Assembly (NCBI GenBank): GCA_019422525.1
Contig: JAHZDE010000034.1
Span: forward strand, 1 to 6,887
Length of the DNA stretch: 6,887 nucleotides
Source: Clostridiales bacterium
GTDB taxonomy: Bacteria > Bacillota > Clostridia > Oscillospirales > Acutalibacteraceae
Direction of reading: 5' to 3'
Shown: positions 6,734 to 6,887 of the stretch, piece by piece
How the letters are laid out: every line of letters begins with the position of its first letter
Numbering within the stretch: position 1 is the first letter of the stretch
Program-made: the position numbers and the translations under genes
The notes under the pieces: model-generated
Databases searched by the model: none
What the model saw: only the letters and a program-made list of their open reading frames with translations
Told to the model about the DNA's origin: nothing

Positions 6734-6840
6734 TTAGACAGAGAAAAGCCCGGAGAGCAGAGGTACAAGGACCATGCCTACCACGGCTACACCAGCACCG
6801 GCCATGAGCTGCTTCATGCCCTGGCTCTTTATTGATGTGC
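6734..6840 (-). pseudogene. Maff2-family small membrane protein, 3' part only, cut by an insertion
   Basis: The last 34 codons before the TAA at 6734-6736 read TSIKSQGMKQLMAGAG and continue into a hydrophobic helix (VAVVGMVLVPLLSGLFSV). This matches the C-terminal half of the Maff2 family, 60-70-residue two-helix membrane proteins encoded just upstream of the VirB6-like gene in these elements. The normal protein should continue upstream with a Gly-rich first helix and a GYGNDNPG-like loop. Instead, beyond 6840 the frame turns into AT-rich sequence (KFFTLLLLLYR) unlike the family, with no ATG, GTG or TTG in frame up to the window edge. The change coincides with the IS256-like terminus at 6841. 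The remainder of the gene presumably lies beyond the insertion. The protein's role is unproven; a small pore-associated membrane subunit is a guess. Confidence 0.65.
6833..6840. repeat. Predicted target-site duplication (one copy)
   Basis: The eight bases TGATGTGC adjoin the putative insertion-sequence terminus. IS256-family elements generally duplicate 8-9 bases of target, so a second copy is expected on the far side, outside this window. Only one copy is visible, so this is a prediction. Confidence 0.35.
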
Positions 6841-6887
6841 GATAAAGAAGTAATAGAAGTGTAAAAAATTTTGCCGTTCCTATCCGG
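6841..6887. mobile_element. Terminal end of an IS256-family insertion sequence (partial)
   Basis: The plus strand from 6841 begins GATAAAG, has 11 bases, then GTGTAAAA (6859-6866). From memory, the terminal inverted repeat of IS256 has the same GATAAAG-N11-GTGTAAAA layout, and I count about 18 of 27 positions identical. The sequence is AT-rich, unlike the adjacent coding DNA, and breaks the Maff2-like reading frame exactly at 6841. Neither the transposase gene nor the other end is in the window, so family and orientation rest on this terminus alone. The window edge lying inside the element would fit an assembly break at a multicopy repeat. Confidence 0.55.

Noticed and set aside
6830..6865. 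Outward promoter from the insertion-sequence end (TTTACA as a -35 element)
   Set aside because: TTTACA is present on the minus strand at 6860-6865, but I find no acceptable -10 at 16-18 bases, so a hybrid promoter is not supported from the sequence.
6837..6887. Group II intron 3' end as the cause of the Maff2-like frame break
   Set aside because: I looked for a domain V hairpin and a 3' end in AY at a junction restoring the protein; none fits well, while the IS256-like terminus explains the boundary better.

Overview
The window is a piece of the conjugation (type IV secretion) module of an integrative conjugative element from a Gram-positive gut-type Firmicute, most likely a Clostridia member (Lachnospiraceae/Oscillospiraceae style). 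The evidence is the gene order, the strong AGGAGG ribosome binding sites, and protein families typical of the Tn1549/CTn-like elements of that group. All genes lie on the minus strand, so transcription runs from high to low coordinates. I see no internal promoter. Most genes overlap or are separated by a few to about 30 bases, with one 70-base gap.

In transcription order: (1) 6841-6887, the terminal end of what looks like an IS256-family insertion sequence; (2) 6734-6840, the 3' remnant of a small membrane-protein gene (Maff2 family) that this insertion cuts; (3) 6685-6712, a very GC-rich hairpin directly before the next ribosome binding site; (4) 5795-6664, a VirB6/TrbL-like polytopic membrane protein; (5) 5236-5781, an orphan MT-A70-type DNA adenine methyltransferase; (6) 4766-5221, a PrgI/VirB3-like membrane protein; (7) 2410-4875, the VirB4/TraE ATPase; (8) 2033-2407, a 124-residue protein I do not recognise; (9) 304-2040, a membrane-anchored CHAP-domain cell-wall hydrolase; (10) 23-274, a small coiled-coil protein of the DUF4315 type; (11) 1-33, the first 11 codons of a further gene that runs off the window.

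The core genes form a mating-pore machine. VirB4 supplies ATP-driven energy, PrgI and VirB6 form the membrane channel platform, and the CHAP protein locally opens peptidoglycan (as VirB1/CwlT-type hydrolases do). DUF4315 and its downstream partner are small conserved accessories. The relaxase, coupling protein and integrase are not in the window.

The most notable points are these: the insertion into the Maff2-like gene; a methyltransferase gene bounded by two copies of TAAAGGAGG, so that it looks like a seamlessly removable cassette; the unrecognised gene between VirB4 and the hydrolase; and a 110-base out-of-frame overlap between PrgI and VirB4. There is no gene-free stretch over 300 bases, and I see no tRNA, rRNA or CRISPR array.
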